From NCBI RefSeq assembly GCF_019351435.1, contig NZ_JAHWYN010000001.1:373894-437893 (forward strand): a stretch of 64,000 nt of DNA. Reading direction: 5' to 3'. This DNA is from Flavobacterium taihuense. Lineage in GTDB: Bacteria > Bacteroidota > Bacteroidia > Flavobacteriales > Flavobacteriaceae. Both the position numbers and the translations under genes were made by a program. Shown here in pieces: positions 26,805 through 35,269 of the stretch. The notes under the pieces were generated by a model. The model had not been told where the DNA came from, searched no databases, and saw nothing but the letters and a program-made list of their open reading frames with translations. Positions within the stretch are counted from its first letter, which is position 1, and every line of letters begins with the position of its first letter.

Positions 26805-27614
26805 TTAGGTTTCTATATAATTTTCATTCGCAAATTCAGAAATTATAAAGTCAATATTGGTTTTGTAAGACTTTGAAAACGGTAGTTTTATCGTGGTTTT
26901 CTTGATGTAACATAAAGAGTTTCCCGTATGGATTCTAGAGATATAATTTCGATTCACAATGTAGCTGTTGTGTATTCGTACAAAAGGATTGGATAAAACA
27001 GTTTCAAAATGTTTTAATGTTTTGAATGCCGTTATCATTTCTCCATTTTTCAGATGGATATCAGTAGAATTGTTGTCAGCTTGGAAATAACAAATCTCAT
27101 CAGAATCAATGTATCTGTGATCGCCATAGGATTTGACGCATAAAATGAATGATTTTTTGCTGTTTTTTAATCCAATATCGGCTAAATTTTGTTTTTCTTT
27201 TATGCTTGTATTTTGAACGAGTAGTACTTCGTCTTCAGTGTTTATTTTATTCAACTTATGAATCAATTTCACAAAATCGATAACCAATAGTGGTTTTAAT
27301 AAATAGTCAATAACTTCGTATTTAATGCAATCAAAAGCAAAATCTTTTTTCTTAGTAGTAATGACAATTTTGGGTAATTCCTTTAAATACATCATTAATC
27401 CATTGATTAACTGTAAGGTGAGATTGCTGTTTTTGTCAATGGGATCTATTTCCAAAAAGATAAGTCTTGGCATATGTTTCAGAATTAAATCTACTCCATC
27501 TGCATAATTGTCAGCAGAAGCAAGAAAATTTAATTCAGAAAATTCACTGGCGATTGCCTTTGTTTTTAAAACGCTTTCGGGGTCATCGTCTATGATAATA
27601 TAAGTGTAATTCAT
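26805..27614 (-). CDS. LytTR-family response regulator with Glu at the phosphoacceptor position
   Basis: 269 aa. The receiver domain (about 1-125) keeps the acidic cluster IIIDDDPES and the Lys in DYLLKPLL, but the usual phospho-Asp reads Glu (RLIFLEIDPID, E55); an Asp lies two residues later. The LytTR DNA-binding domain (about 155-265) has GDHRYIDSDEICYFQADNN and VRIHNSYIVNRNYISRIH. No LytS-type kinase is adjacent; the TPR kinase and small peptide genes lie downstream on the same strand. Confidence 0.87.
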   Translation of the reverse strand: MNYTYIIIDDDPESVLKTKAIASEFSELNFLASADNYADGVDLILKHMPRLIFLEIDPIDKNSNLTLQLINGLMMYLKELPKIVITTKKKDFAFDCIKYEVIDYLLKPLLVIDFVKLIHKLNKINTEDEVLLVQNTSIKEKQNLADIGLKNSKKSFILCVKSYGDHRYIDSDEICYFQADNNSTDIHLKNGEMITAFKTLKHFETVLSNPFVRIHNSYIVNRNYISRIHTGNSLCYIKKTTIKLPFSKSYKTNIDFIISEFANENYIET

Positions 27615-27870
27615 GTTTTTAAGACTTAATGGTGTTATTTAATTCTTTTTAAGCATTTCTAAATTTATACTTTTCTATTTAAAATAATTATTCCTAAAGA
27701 ACGATTGAGGAAAAATAAATAAATAATTATGTGATTAATCGAAAGAAAATCACTCAAATTTATGTTTTTTTAATGCAATTTGATAAAAAGCAATTGAAAA
27801 ATTAAATACTATTCAGTTGTAAATTAAATACATATATTTGGAATACACGTTTTTTTAAATTTTAAACAAA
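27615..27870. other. Gene-free AT-rich stretch
   Basis: Between a LytTR gene start and the glyS terminator. No reading frame or RNA structure that I can support. Confidence 0.5.
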
Positions 27871-27902
27871 AAAAATGCTTCTCAATCGAGAAGCATTTTT
27901 TA
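27871..27902 (-). terminator. Terminator of glyS
   Basis: AAATGCTTCTC and GAGAAGCATTT stem with an AATC loop, flanked by A and T runs. It lies 17 bp past the glyS stop. Confidence 0.85.
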
Positions 27903-27918
27903 AAATATATTTGGATAG

Positions 27919-29460
27919 TTACATTTTCATCAACCAGTTTTTCATAGAAACTTCATTTTCTATGATTGATTTCAAGTCGGCGATAGCTACACGATCTTGT
28001 TTCATCGTATCTCTATGACGAATGGTTACCGTTTGGTCTTCGATTGTTTGGTGATCTACTGTGATACAAAATGGAGTTCCAAGTGCATCTTGTCTTCTGT
28101 AGCGTCTTCCTACTGCATCTTTTTCATCATATGCCACGTTGAAATCCCATTTCAAATCATCAATGATTTTTTTGGAAATTTCCGGTAATCCATCTTTTTT
28201 AACCAATGGTAAAACGGCAGCTTTTGTAGGTGCTAGAACCGCAGGTAATTTCAATACTGTTCTGGTTGAACCGTCTTCCAATGTTTCTTCTTTTAATGAA
28301 GTTGCAAAAACAGCCAAGAACATTCTATCCAGTCCTACTGAAGTTTCTACCACATAAGGAACGTAATTTTGATTCCATTCGGCATCAAAATATTGTAATT
28401 TTCTTCCTGAAAACTGTTCGTGTGCTTTTAGGTCAAAATCAGTTCTGGAGTGAATTCCTTCTAATTCTTTGAAACCAAAAGGGAAATTAAATTCAATATC
28501 CGCAGCTGCATTGGCATAGTGAGCTAGTTTTTCATGATCATGAAAACGGTAATTTTCTTTTCCTAAACCAAGGGATAAATGCCAGTTCAAACGAGTGGTT
28601 TTCCAGTGCTCGTACCATTGCATTTCTTCGCCTGGGCGAACAAAAAATTGCATTTCCATTTGTTCAAACTCGCGCATACGGAAAATGAATTGTCTCGCTA
28701 CGATTTCATTTCTGAAGGCTTTACCAGTTTGTGCTATACCAAAAGGCACTTTCATTCTTCCTGATTTTTGTACATTCAAGAAATTCACAAAAATTCCTTG
28801 AGCGGTTTCCGGACGCAAGTATAAATCCATAGCGGTATCAGCAGATGCGCCTAATTTGGTACCAAACATCAAGTTGAATTGACGTACTTCGGTCCAATTT
28901 CTGGAACCAGATTCTGGACAAGCAATTTCTAATTCTTCGATTAATGCTTTTACATCGTCTAAATCACCAGCTCCTAAAGAGCGACCCATTCTTTCCAGAA
29001 TTTGTCTTTCTTTAGCTTTGTATTCCATAACTCTTGCGTTGGTGGTCACAAACTCTTGTTCGTTGAAAGCGTCACCAAAACGAGCACGTGCTTTTTCGAT
29101 TTCTTTGATTGCTTTTAGATTTAACTTTTCAGCATAATCTTCAATCAGTACATCGGCTCTGTATCTTCTTTTGGAATCTTTGTTGTCTATCAATGGATCA
29201 TTGAAGGCATCTACGTGACCCGATGCTTTCCAAGTGGTTGGATGCATCAATATAGCCGCATCCAGTCCTACGATGTTATCGTTCATTTGAACCATCGATT
29301 TCCACCAATATTCGCGTATGTTCTTTTTTAATTCTACTCCGTTTTGTGCATAATCATAGACAGCACTTAAACCATCGTATATTTCGCTAGACGGAAAAAT
29401 AAATCCGTACTCTTTTGCATGCGAAACTACATTCTTAAATAAATCTTCTTGTTTTGCCAT
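27919..29460 (-). CDS. glyS: Glycyl-tRNA synthetase (alpha2 type)
   Basis: Charges tRNA-Gly. 513 aa, the single-chain homodimeric class II form rather than the alpha/beta tetramer. Visible marks: N-terminal FPSSEIYDGLSAVYDYAQNG, motif 2 region FRNEIVARQFIFRMREFEQME, motif 3 with ETSVGLDRMFLAV, and a C-terminal anticodon-binding domain (LPAVLAPTKAAVLPLVKKDG). Its promoter element lies 7 bp before the ATG. Divergent from comF. Confidence 0.97.
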   Translation of the reverse strand: MAKQEDLFKNVVSHAKEYGFIFPSSEIYDGLSAVYDYAQNGVELKKNIREYWWKSMVQMNDNIVGLDAAILMHPTTWKASGHVDAFNDPLIDNKDSKRRYRADVLIEDYAEKLNLKAIKEIEKARARFGDAFNEQEFVTTNARVMEYKAKERQILERMGRSLGAGDLDDVKALIEELEIACPESGSRNWTEVRQFNLMFGTKLGASADTAMDLYLRPETAQGIFVNFLNVQKSGRMKVPFGIAQTGKAFRNEIVARQFIFRMREFEQMEMQFFVRPGEEMQWYEHWKTTRLNWHLSLGLGKENYRFHDHEKLAHYANAAADIEFNFPFGFKELEGIHSRTDFDLKAHEQFSGRKLQYFDAEWNQNYVPYVVETSVGLDRMFLAVFATSLKEETLEDGSTRTVLKLPAVLAPTKAAVLPLVKKDGLPEISKKIIDDLKWDFNVAYDEKDAVGRRYRRQDALGTPFCITVDHQTIEDQTVTIRHRDTMKQDRVAIADLKSIIENEVSMKNWLMKM

Positions 29461-29467
29461 AATAGTG

Positions 29468-29475
29468 CAAAAATA
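29468..29475 (-). promoter_or_regulatory. -7 promoter element for glyS
   Basis: TATTTTTG on the minus strand ends 7 bp before the glyS ATG, so the leader would be a few nucleotides at most. Confidence 0.55.
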
Positions 29476-29555
29476 TAAAAAGGGAAATTAAAAAAAGAAA
29501 AAAATGAAGTTAGAAATGGTGATTTTCTTATTTTTATGGATAAATAAATTTTTTT

Positions 29556-30239
29556 ATGCTTAATTCCTTGATTAATTTGTTTTTTCCAAAGGTTTGTGCT
29601 TGTTGTAAAACATTTATAGGTGCAAATGAATATGTAATTTGCACGGTTTGCCGACATGAATTGCCTTTGACTAACCATCATTTGAATCCCGAAAATGAAG
29701 GGTTCAAAAAGTTTTATGGCCGAATTCCCGTCGAACATGTTTCAGCGTTATTGTATTTCCATAAAAAAGGAATGGTTCAGGAAATAATTCATAATCTAAA
29801 ATACAAAGGACATGAAGAAATTGGCACTTTTTTAGGAGAATGGTATGCTGCCGATTTGAAGAACACTGCAATGATAAAAAATATAGATGTGATTATTCCT
29901 GTTCCATTGCATAAAAAACGTTTGAAAGAACGCGGTTATAATCAAGTTACCAATTTTGGAATGGCCTTGTCCGAGAATTTTAAAATTCCTTTGAGTGATT
30001 CCATTTTAATGCGGAAAGTATATTCTAAAACCCAGTCCAAAAAAAATCTTTTGGGTAGAATCGAAGGAATTGAAACGGTTTTTGATGTAGCTTTCAGCGA
30101 AGAAGACACAAACAAGCATTTCCTTTTGATTGATGACGTATTAACCACAGGAGCGACTCTTGAAGCTTGCTCGAAAGCGTTGCTCAAAATTCCCGGAGCA
30201 AAGATTAGTATTCTTTGTATGGCAATGGCACATTCTTGA
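29556..30239 (+). CDS. comF: ComF-family phosphoribosyltransferase-like protein
   Basis: 227 aa. An N-terminal four-Cys zinc site (CACCK and ICTVCR, about 13-34) is followed by a type I phosphoribosyltransferase fold with the PRPP loop LLIDDVLTTGATLEAC (about 189-204). Upstream of the loop are IIPVPLHKKRLKERGYNQ and LMRKVYSKTQSKKNLLGR. The family takes part in natural DNA uptake and is found in most bacteria; its role here is inferred. It stands alone, followed by repeat copy A3. Confidence 0.93.
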   Translation: MLNSLINLFFPKVCACCKTFIGANEYVICTVCRHELPLTNHHLNPENEGFKKFYGRIPVEHVSALLYFHKKGMVQEIIHNLKYKGHEEIGTFLGEWYAADLKNTAMIKNIDVIIPVPLHKKRLKERGYNQVTNFGMALSENFKIPLSDSILMRKVYSKTQSKKNLLGRIEGIETVFDVAFSEEDTNKHFLLIDDVLTTGATLEACSKALLKIPGAKISILCMAMAHS

Positions 30240-30289
30240 TTTTCCTTGAATATAATTTAGATTAAAATATAGAAGATGTTGTAAAAGCT

Positions 30290-30448
30290 GAGTGAGGGAT
30301 TACTTCACTATAAATTTATTTTCATCGGAGTTCAGTGAGTTTCATTTGACGGAAGCTACCGAAGTAGCCCAGATAGCCGACTCCGCTGAGAAAAAGGGCT
30401 GTACCACCGTTGTCATAAATAAGGCCTTTTTCTCAACGGGGGACTCCC
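30290..30448 (+). repeat. Dispersed intergenic repeat, family A, copy 3
   Basis: Aligns with copy 1 at 1763-1919 over its first 110 bp. Its second half forms a stem between GAGAAAAAGG and CCTTTTTCTC (30388-30434). It lies between the 3' ends of comF and a minus-strand gene and could serve as a terminator for either. Confidence 0.7.
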
Positions 30449-30463
30449 TAATGATTTTGAAAA

Positions 30464-32725
30464 CTATTTTCGTGCATAGGTTTTGAAATACCCACATTCA
30501 TTGATGATTTCTTGATAATATTTGGTTTTCGAATAATTGGCTTTTAGATTCTTGAAACCTTGCCAAGCGATAAAATTGATTTGGTCATCCTGAATGTCCC
30601 AAGTGGATAAATTAAGCGAATAGTATTTTTTGTTGTAGAAATCATTACGTTCACATTTGGCAATCATATATTGACATTTGGCTTTTTGTTCGTTGTTTTT
30701 TGTAGCCATAAATGCTTTTTCATAATAGGTTTTCGCCAAAGAGCAATTGGTAATCATGTCCCGAATTGGATCTCTGAAAAAATCAGGTGTAGAGCCTTCT
30801 CCCGCAATATTTCCTTCATAAAACAGTCGGCCGTTACCAAAATGGGTGATGTTGTAAAAGGCATTTCCAAGTAAAAGATTGTTGTTATACAGATCGACTT
30901 GCTTAGCGGTATTATCTTGCATTTTTTGGATAATGGTCAAGAAATCCAGCATGGTGTATTTCTTTTTTTGAGGAGCTTGATGGTCGCAGTCGTGACAATC
31001 TTTGATGTTTCCTAGAAACGGATTTCCATAAAAAACTGTTTTTTCCAATCCGTCAGCTTGTTTCATAAATGCTATAGCTTCTGGGATTTTGTTTTGAAAA
31101 GTTGCTTTAACTCCTTGAAAATAATTAATATCCGCTAGTTTGATTTCATAAATAGTGGCGCCAATTTTTTCTATTTCGGTTTTGTTTGCTTTGGATAAGA
31201 AAGCCTTCATGGCGAGCAGTTGTTTTTCATTGTCATAAAAACCAGACTCGTGATTAAAAATTTCGGCCATCACGGTGTTTTTTTGTGAACGGTATAATGC
31301 TGCTAGATAGTTTTTGCTCCATGCGGTAGCATTTTCATAACGGAAATTCTCAATGGCATTTTTAGGTAACTCTGAATACAACCAAGATAAATCAGCTAGA
31401 ATCGTTTTTTCGTTTTCTGGATTCAACTGGTCAATTTTGCTTAGGTTATTAACGAATCTTAGCAATCTTACTTGATTTATTGCCAAAGTTGTTTTGGGCA
31501 TTATATTTTCTGCTTTGTCAAAATCCTTGTCGGCCTGTTTGAAATTTCCGTTTAGGGTTTCAAGGTAGCCTGCCGCCACATTCCATAAATAGGGCTTTGC
31601 TGTCTTGTCGGATTCTGCAATTTTGGTAACCAAATTGATGGTTGACTTGTGGATGCTGTCTTTGGTTCTTTTTTTGTTTTCAAGAACCGTTTTGTCTTTG
31701 AACGATTGGTCTATTTTGTTTTCTTGATTGTTAATTAATCGGGTTAATAAATAATCAAGGTGCTGGTTTTTGGGCTGCAATTTATAGATTTCGGCAATGG
31801 CTTTTTCTTCGTCATTGTAATAACCCTGAATGGCCCAAAGAGCAGCTTTCTCTTCTTTAATTTTTGTCATGGAAAGAGATTGCTGCCAGTCTTTTTCTTC
31901 CTGTGGATGAAAACAATAGGCCGAAACTACTCGCATAGTTGGGCATTTGTCAAAAACCTGACTGTAGAGAAAGTTGGATTTGGCAAAGTGTTTTTGTTTG
32001 TATTCAATTCCAGCGATATAGGCCAATGCTCTATAATATAAGGTATTTTTTGGTACTGTTTTTTCCGTTTGATTAAAGAAAGTAACTCCATTTATTTGTT
32101 GATCACTGTAAAAGTTAGCTTTGATTATAAGAAACCAATAGCGGTTTTTCAGGAATGGATCTTTGGTTTCGTTGTATTTTTTTTCTAATGTTTTGATCCA
32201 ATTGAGGTCTGATAAAACTTCTGGTTTTACTGTTTCGTCATAATTCCATGAATCGTATTTTTGGGTAGAATACGTTTCTACAATTTGCGCATCATTTAAA
32301 AACAAAAGAAAGTCTTTTATCTTGCTGTCGTTTAATTTAATTTTTTTGTTCCATTTATCAGTCCATTTGTTGGATTTTCCTTTTTTGTAATAAACGACTA
32401 AATCGGCTACATCCGTACTACTTGAATCGGTCAGGAAAAAAGTCAAATCTTTTTCGTCGATTTTTCCTTCTAGGTAGGTAGACCAATCCTTAATGTTTTC
32501 GGAGTTGAATCTTGTAAGATGTTCTGTATCGTATCCAATTCCGTAAAAAACATCCGTAGATAAGAAAAGAGGGGAATAGGACTTGTCGACAAAAGTCTCG
32601 GGTGTAAAGTTGGAATCAAATGACCAACCCCAATCGCCATCGGAACAAGCATAGATAGTTCCGTAAACCAAAAGGGTAAGTGCGCTAAAAGCAATCAATA
32701 ACTTTTTTAAAAAGGCCTTCTTCAT
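30464..32725 (-). CDS. Large exported protein of unknown function with TPR-like helices
   Basis: 753 aa, not recognised by name. It begins with a signal of about 26 residues ending VYGTIYACSDG, which may be a lipobox. Residues about 40-180 are mixed with many Trp, Tyr and Asp; from about 190 on it is helical with TPR-like spacing (RALAYIAGIEYKQKHFAKSNF, NFKQADKDFDKAENI, CSLAKTYYEKAFMA, CQYMIAKCER). A CHDCD cluster lies near 585. The first 41 bp overlap the 3' end of the lipoprotein gene upstream, so the two are cotranscribed. Probable periplasmic or surface partner of that lipoprotein. Confidence 0.82.
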   Translation of the reverse strand: MKKAFLKKLLIAFSALTLLVYGTIYACSDGDWGWSFDSNFTPETFVDKSYSPLFLSTDVFYGIGYDTEHLTRFNSENIKDWSTYLEGKIDEKDLTFFLTDSSSTDVADLVVYYKKGKSNKWTDKWNKKIKLNDSKIKDFLLFLNDAQIVETYSTQKYDSWNYDETVKPEVLSDLNWIKTLEKKYNETKDPFLKNRYWFLIIKANFYSDQQINGVTFFNQTEKTVPKNTLYYRALAYIAGIEYKQKHFAKSNFLYSQVFDKCPTMRVVSAYCFHPQEEKDWQQSLSMTKIKEEKAALWAIQGYYNDEEKAIAEIYKLQPKNQHLDYLLTRLINNQENKIDQSFKDKTVLENKKRTKDSIHKSTINLVTKIAESDKTAKPYLWNVAAGYLETLNGNFKQADKDFDKAENIMPKTTLAINQVRLLRFVNNLSKIDQLNPENEKTILADLSWLYSELPKNAIENFRYENATAWSKNYLAALYRSQKNTVMAEIFNHESGFYDNEKQLLAMKAFLSKANKTEIEKIGATIYEIKLADINYFQGVKATFQNKIPEAIAFMKQADGLEKTVFYGNPFLGNIKDCHDCDHQAPQKKKYTMLDFLTIIQKMQDNTAKQVDLYNNNLLLGNAFYNITHFGNGRLFYEGNIAGEGSTPDFFRDPIRDMITNCSLAKTYYEKAFMATKNNEQKAKCQYMIAKCERNDFYNKKYYSLNLSTWDIQDDQINFIAWQGFKNLKANYSKTKYYQEIINECGYFKTYARK

Positions 32726-33689
32726 AATTTTTTAAATTGAATTCGTCTAAATCGTAAAAGATAATTTCTTTCGGGTTTTGTGTGGTGTTTTCTTTAAGAT
32801 CATTTGCCATTTCGAACAAATCGTTTGCTGCTATTGTTTCTAGTTTTAATTGGTCATTTTCTTTATAAAAAATACCGTCTTGAAAGTTCGAACGTGTAAT
32901 GGTAAACCAATTATTTTTTGTAAGAACAAAACTACTGTTATTTTTTAAATTATGGGCATCAATTTTGTTTCTAAGCCCAATTATTTTTCCGTCCCTGATT
33001 TGGATCCCCCAAGAATAAATAGGTAATGCTATGTCAAAGGGCAAAGGATAGTTCTTTAGACTTGATAAATAACGGGTGGCAATATTGCGATCGTATATTG
33101 AATTTAAAGAATCGGTTGCTATTTTACCCATATTGTAATACATCAGTACACCTCGATCTACATTTGGGATTTTTGTTTTTTTAAAATATTTTATCTGATG
33201 CAAACGAATGGTAGCTGAAAGTTTCTTTTTTGAAACCTTTTTAAAAGCTTCTATAAAATGCAAATAATTGTCTTTGCTCGCCAAAGTCCAATCGCAGTCG
33301 ATTTGGATTTCCTGAATGGCAATGTTCTTTTTTGAGTTGATTTGTTGAATGAAACTATTTGTTTTTTGAGCCAAGTCCAACACGTTTAATTTCTTGTCGA
33401 GCATCACCTTGTTTTTGATGTACACGACAGGGATAATTTCAAAATTAGCAGTTGAGGTTTCAAAACGAATCGGAGTTCTGGGATAAGGCATTTGAGTTTG
33501 CTCAATCAGATCGACATCAAAATAGCGAATATAAAGTCTTTTGACTTGGTTTGTAATCAAGCAGTTTTTTTCTTTTGGCGAAAGCCTAAAAATGGTTTTC
33601 CAGTAATAAAAAGAGATTGCAGGCTTTTCCTGTTGTTGACAGGATATAAACAAAGTGAGGATAACACCAAAAAGAATTATTTTTTTCAA
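32685..33689 (-). CDS. Lipoprotein with TIM-barrel-like (DUF3142-type) domain
   Basis: 334 aa. Lipobox LTLFISCQQQ gives acylated Cys about residue 17. The body looks like a (beta/alpha)8 fold: FYYWKTIFRLSP, RLYIRYFDVDLI, IQEIQIDCDWTLASKDNYLHF, LSATIRLHQIKYF, GVLMYYNMG and DIALPIYSWG follow the order of barrel strands, resembling DUF3142 or glycoside hydrolase-like proteins. I cannot point to a proven catalytic pair. It overlaps the 753-aa gene by 41 bp and follows the 56-aa membrane-protein gene by 20 bp; together they look like one operon. Confidence 0.8.
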   Translation of the reverse strand: MKKIILFGVILTLFISCQQQEKPAISFYYWKTIFRLSPKEKNCLITNQVKRLYIRYFDVDLIEQTQMPYPRTPIRFETSTANFEIIPVVYIKNKVMLDKKLNVLDLAQKTNSFIQQINSKKNIAIQEIQIDCDWTLASKDNYLHFIEAFKKVSKKKLSATIRLHQIKYFKKTKIPNVDRGVLMYYNMGKIATDSLNSIYDRNIATRYLSSLKNYPLPFDIALPIYSWGIQIRDGKIIGLRNKIDAHNLKNNSSFVLTKNNWFTITRSNFQDGIFYKENDQLKLETIAANDLFEMANDLKENTTQNPKEIIFYDLDEFNLKNYEEGLFKKVIDCF

Positions 33690-33709
33690 AGAGAGATTGT
33701 TTTTAGATA

Positions 33710-33880
33710 TTACTCTTTTCTTTTTTTTGCACTATTATAAGTCCAATAGGCTAATAAAACCAATATAACAAAGGGAAGATAGGATCCGATAAGAACGCCG
33801 ATTTGATATCCTTCATTGGGAGCATTTTTAATTTTTTCTTCAATGTTTATTTTTTGAAGCAGTAGTATAAAAGCTGTCAT
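33710..33880 (-). CDS. 56-aa single-pass membrane protein
   Basis: A short frame beginning MTAFILLLQKINIEEKIKN. One transmembrane helix (about residues 29-47, VLIGSYLPFVILVLLAYW) is followed by a basic tail (NSAKKRKE). It starts 2 bp after the enoyl-CoA hydratase stop and ends 20 bp before the lipoprotein ATG, the tight packing expected inside an operon. Function unknown; support is position, codon quality and topology. Confidence 0.6.
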   Translation of the reverse strand: MTAFILLLQKINIEEKIKNAPNEGYQIGVLIGSYLPFVILVLLAYWTYNSAKKRKE

Positions 33881-33882
33881 TG

Positions 33883-34641
33883 TTATTTGATTAAAGCGTT
33901 TTTTGAAAAATCAGAAAGTACTAGTTTTCCCGAGATTGCGGCTCTTTCTTTTAGTAATTTATCCCAATGTGCGGTACCTTCCCAAAACACTTTTTTCATT
34001 TCGTAAAGAGCATCTGGGTTGTAATGAGATAATTTTTTGGAGAAAGCGGTTACTTCTTGATCCAGCTCCTCCTGTGTTTCCAGTATTTTGGCATATAGTC
34101 CTTTTTGATGTCCCCAGAAAGCTGTCTTCCATTCGTGTGCTGCCAAAGTCATTTCGGACATCGCTATTTTTCCTATTTTTCTGCTTACAGCAGGTTCAAT
34201 CACAAATGGACCAATCCCAATGGCCAATTCGGATAATTTTACACTACTTTCAGTAGTTGCCAGTGCATAATCACAAGCAGCAGCAATACCTACGCCACCT
34301 CCCACGGCCTTACCATGAATTCGGCCTATGATTATTTTTTTACAAGAACGCATCGCATTAATCAAATTGGCAAATCCAGAAAAAAAGCGAGTGCCTTCTT
34401 CAAGAGTACTAACCGCCAATAATTCATCAAAAGAAGCGCCAGCGCAAAAGGCTCCTGTTCCTTCGCTTTTTAAAATGATTACAGATATCTCTTCATTGTC
34501 ACTCAAAAAAGTAAGTTCATTGGTCAAACGATCCAACAATACTCTTGGGAAAGAGTTACTGGCAGGATGACCAAATTGCACCGTAGCAATTTTGTTCGCT
34601 ATGGTTGTTAAGAGGGTTCCGTTTTTATCAGGTGTAATCAT
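33883..34641 (-). CDS. Enoyl-CoA hydratase/isomerase family protein
   Basis: 252 aa crotonase-fold enzyme acting on acyl-CoA thioesters. The oxyanion-hole segments are FCAGASFDELLA (about 70-81) and IHGKAVGGGVGIAAACDYAL (about 108-127). The usual catalytic Glu pair region reads ESSVKLSELAIGIGPFVIEP. The substrate cannot be told from sequence. First gene of the tight run that continues with the 56-aa protein and the lipoprotein. Confidence 0.9.
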   Translation of the reverse strand: MITPDKNGTLLTTIANKIATVQFGHPASNSFPRVLLDRLTNELTFLSDNEEISVIILKSEGTGAFCAGASFDELLAVSTLEEGTRFFSGFANLINAMRSCKKIIIGRIHGKAVGGGVGIAAACDYALATTESSVKLSELAIGIGPFVIEPAVSRKIGKIAMSEMTLAAHEWKTAFWGHQKGLYAKILETQEELDQEVTAFSKKLSHYNPDALYEMKKVFWEGTAHWDKLLKERAAISGKLVLSDFSKNALIK

Positions 34642-34725
34642 AAGGTGTATTTTGATGTAAAGTTAAAAAAAGGAATGGAAGCAAATTATTATTTTTTTGG
34701 TTTTAAAAGAATAGTGTTTTTGAAA

Positions 34726-34758
34726 TTTGCATATTCCTATAATTATATGTTATATTTG
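34726..34758 (+). promoter_or_regulatory. Promoter for tRNA-Ala
   Basis: TTTG at 34726-34729 and TATATTTG at 34751-34758, 21 bp apart, with the tRNA starting 10 bp after. Confidence 0.65.
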
Positions 34759-34768
34759 CGCCACAGTT

Positions 34769-34842
34769 GGGGGATTAGCTCATTTGGCTAGAGCGCTTGC
34801 CTGGCAGGCAAGAGGTGATCGGTTCGAATCCGATATTCTCCA
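34769..34842 (+). tRNA. tRNA-Ala (anticodon GGC)
   Basis: 74 nt with a full cloverleaf. The acceptor GGGGGAT pairs with ATTCTCC and includes the alanine identity pair G3:U70. The anticodon stem is CTTGC/GCAAG with loop CTGGCAG, anticodon GGC, and the T arm is ATCGG-TTCGAAT-CCGAT. CCA is not encoded. Its 3' half and terminator are duplicated 347 bp downstream. Confidence 0.95.
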
Positions 34843-34845
34843 CAA

Positions 34846-34873
34846 AAACCCAAACATAGTTTGGGTTTTTTTA
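34846..34873 (+). terminator. Terminator of tRNA-Ala
   Basis: AAACCCAAAC-ATA-GTTTGGGTTT hairpin followed by T. A near-identical copy lies at 35196-35222. Confidence 0.9.
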
Positions 34874-34887
34874 TTCCTAATCTATTT

Positions 34888-35136
34888 ATGTACTACACTT
34901 ACATTATTTATTCGATTACACTTAATAAATATTATGTTGGTTCTTGTCAAGACGTTGAAGTACGTCTTCAAGATCATTTGAATAGCAGAAGTAAATACAC
35001 AAAAGTTGCTAAAGATTGGGAATTAAAATATTTTGAAACTTTCGTTACCAGAAGTGAAGCCTGTCAAAGGGAATTGCAAATTAAAAAGATGAAAAGTAGA
35101 AAATATATTGAAAATTTGATAGTGAATAAGAGCTAG
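34888..35136 (+). CDS. GIY-YIG nuclease-domain protein
   Basis: 82 aa, a stand-alone GIY-YIG domain. MYYTYIIYS gives the first strand (YTYII for GIY) and NKYYVGSC the second (YVG for YIG). The Arg in VEVRLQDHL and the Glu in SEACQREL are in the catalytic positions. The start is the ATG at 34888; a TTG nine codons upstream lies in the tRNA terminator. Its stop codon TAG falls within the duplicated tRNA fragment that follows. The family holds homing-type and repair-type nucleases; the setting favours a mobile element (inference). Confidence 0.9.
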   Translation: MYYTYIIYSITLNKYYVGSCQDVEVRLQDHLNSRSKYTKVAKDWELKYFETFVTRSEACQRELQIKKMKSRKYIENLIVNKS

Positions 35137-35189
35137 AGCGTCCCGATTTTTCATCGGGAAGGTGGTCGGTTCGAATCCGATATTCTCCA
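35132..35189 (+). pseudogene. Duplicated 3' half of tRNA-Ala (remnant)
   Basis: GCTAGAGCG (end of the D arm), then an altered anticodon arm TCCCGAT-TTTTC-ATCGGGA of 19 instead of 17 nt, then AGGTGGTCGG-TTCGAATCCGATATTCTCCA, which matches the end of the tRNA at 34787-34842 with one change after the anticodon arm. The acceptor 5' strand and first half of the D arm are absent, so it cannot form a tRNA. Confidence 0.85.
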
Positions 35190-35195
35190 CACAGT

Positions 35196-35222
35196 AAACC
35201 CAAACATTGTTTGGGTTTTTTT
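35196..35222 (+). terminator. Duplicated tRNA-Ala terminator
   Basis: AAACCCAAAC-ATT-GTTTGGGTTT then T5; differs from the first copy mainly in the loop. Confidence 0.85.
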
Positions 35223-35269
35223 ATGCCTTGTTCTGAAAAAAGTTAACTAAAAATTAAAAATATTGAACC

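Noticed and set aside
29427..29738. Minus-strand frame upstream of glyS overlapping comF
   Set aside because: Antisense to comF and basic, low-complexity; no family pattern.
35132..35189. Second functional tRNA
   Set aside because: No 5' acceptor strand or complete D arm, and the anticodon arm is two nucleotides too long.
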